Source: Halobacteriales archaeon QH_10_70_21 (lineage in GTDB: Archaea; Halobacteriota; Halobacteria; Halobacteriales; Haloarculaceae). Taken from it: a stretch of 5,973 bases of DNA. The stretch is taken from the NCBI GenBank assembly GCA_003021325.1, contig PXQM01000064.1:3368-9340 (forward strand). The letters are read 5' to 3'. The translations under genes and the position numbers were made by a program. A model generated the notes under the pieces. The model made no database searches. It saw only the letters and a program-made list of their open reading frames with translations, and was not told where the DNA came from. This document shows positions 5,636 through 5,973 of this stretch, in pieces; position 1 is the first letter of the stretch; every line of letters starts with the position of its first letter.

Positions 5636-5973
5636 ATGCACCCGCGCGCGGAGGAGTTCTCGCGACGAGCGACCGACGAGCACGGCCTCGACGTGGAGGT
5701 CTACGAGTTCCCAGAGGGGACGAAGACGGCCGAGGACGCCGCCGAGGCAGTCGGCTGTGACGTCGCACAGATAGCCAGCGGCATCGTGCTGTCGGCCGGC
5801 GACGGCCTCGTGGTGGTCGTCACGAGCGGCGCGAACCGGGTCGACGAGGCGAAGGTGGCCGACCTCGTCGGCGTCGACCCTGGCGACGTGTCGATGGGCG
5901 ACCCCGACGAGATAAAGGCGACCCTCGGGTGGTCCATCGGCGGTGTGCCGCCGTTCTGTCACGAGTCGGACGT
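5636..5973 (+). CDS. YbaK/ProX-type aminoacyl-tRNA deacylase (editing domain), C-terminus beyond window
   Basis: 112 residues are visible; the gene continues past the right edge (the family is usually about 150-170 residues). YbaK/ProX proteins are free-standing editing domains that hydrolyse mischarged aminoacyl-tRNA, such as Cys- or Ala-tRNA(Pro), in the cytosol. Seen directly: VEVYEFPEGTKTAEDAAEAVGCDVAQIASGIV (20-51) is the N-terminal family pattern, followed by LVVVVTSGANRVDEAKVADLVG (58-79) and the hallmark GWSIGGVPPFCH (98-109), the counterpart of GxxxGGVPPFGH. Odd points: where many family members have the catalytically important Lys (QIVKSLVF) this protein has Ser48, and the hallmark motif has Cys108 in place of the common Gly. 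Substrate specificity cannot be predicted. The ATG at 5636 is fixed by a TATA element 27 bases upstream. Confidence 0.9.
   Translation, partial: MHPRAEEFSRRATDEHGLDVEVYEFPEGTKTAEDAAEAVGCDVAQIASGIVLSAGDGLVVVVTSGANRVDEAKVADLVGVDPGDVSMGDPDEIKATLGWSIGGVPPFCHESD

Noticed and set aside
4057..5637. 526-codon open frame on the minus strand taken as one protein
   Set aside because: Only the part between about 5451 and 5245 looks coding. The remainder is Ser/Arg/Pro-rich out-of-frame reading of the membrane-protein gene and antisense to cutA and the HEWD gene.
1..5973. CRISPR arrays, tRNA/rRNA genes, insertion sequences, defence or toxin-antitoxin systems
   Set aside because: No regularly spaced repeats, tRNA-like cloverleaf, rRNA sequence, transposase or recognisable defence domains were seen on either strand.

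Overview
The window is almost certainly from a halophilic archaeon (class Halobacteria). The DNA is very GC-rich with G/C-dominated third codon positions. The predicted soluble proteins are strongly acidic. Several genes have an A/T-rich TATA-like element centred about 25-27 bases before the start codon, the usual arrangement for leaderless haloarchaeal transcripts. The genus cannot be told from the sequence. No mobile element, CRISPR array, tRNA or rRNA was seen, and the layout looks like ordinary chromosomal backbone.

Region by region: (1) Bases 1-2136, minus strand: a two-gene membrane operon, a TraB/PrgY-family protein followed by an M50 (site-2-type) metalloprotease that runs off the left edge. 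The two are coupled by a 4-base GTGA overlap and a near-consensus Shine-Dalgarno sequence. (2) 2272-2748, plus: a hotdog-fold acyl-CoA thioesterase, divergent from the TraB gene. (3) 2760-3218, minus: an acidic, aromatic-rich protein of unknown function, convergent with the thioesterase. (4) 3381-3935, minus: an exported Tat-type lipoprotein of the PEBP (YbhB/YbcL) family whose ligand-pocket residues are largely missing. (5) 4019-4539, plus: a tight pair, a 69-residue HEWD-type putative zinc-binding protein and a CutA-family protein. (6) 4553-5451, minus: a multi-spanning membrane protein gene whose reading frame is broken near 5245, apparently with an internal deletion, so probably a pseudogene. 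(7) 5636 to the right edge, plus: the N-terminal two thirds or so of a YbaK/ProX-type aminoacyl-tRNA deacylase.

The genes do not form one pathway. The functional links that can be argued are the TraB-M50 pair (two membrane-embedded putative proteases made from one message) and the HEWD-CutA pair (two small putative metal-binding proteins). No convincing new multi-gene system is visible. The points most worth a second look are the broken membrane-protein gene, the TraB-M50 coupling, the degenerate PEBP lipoprotein and the altered active-site positions of the deacylase. Long open frames opposite the real genes are composition artefacts.
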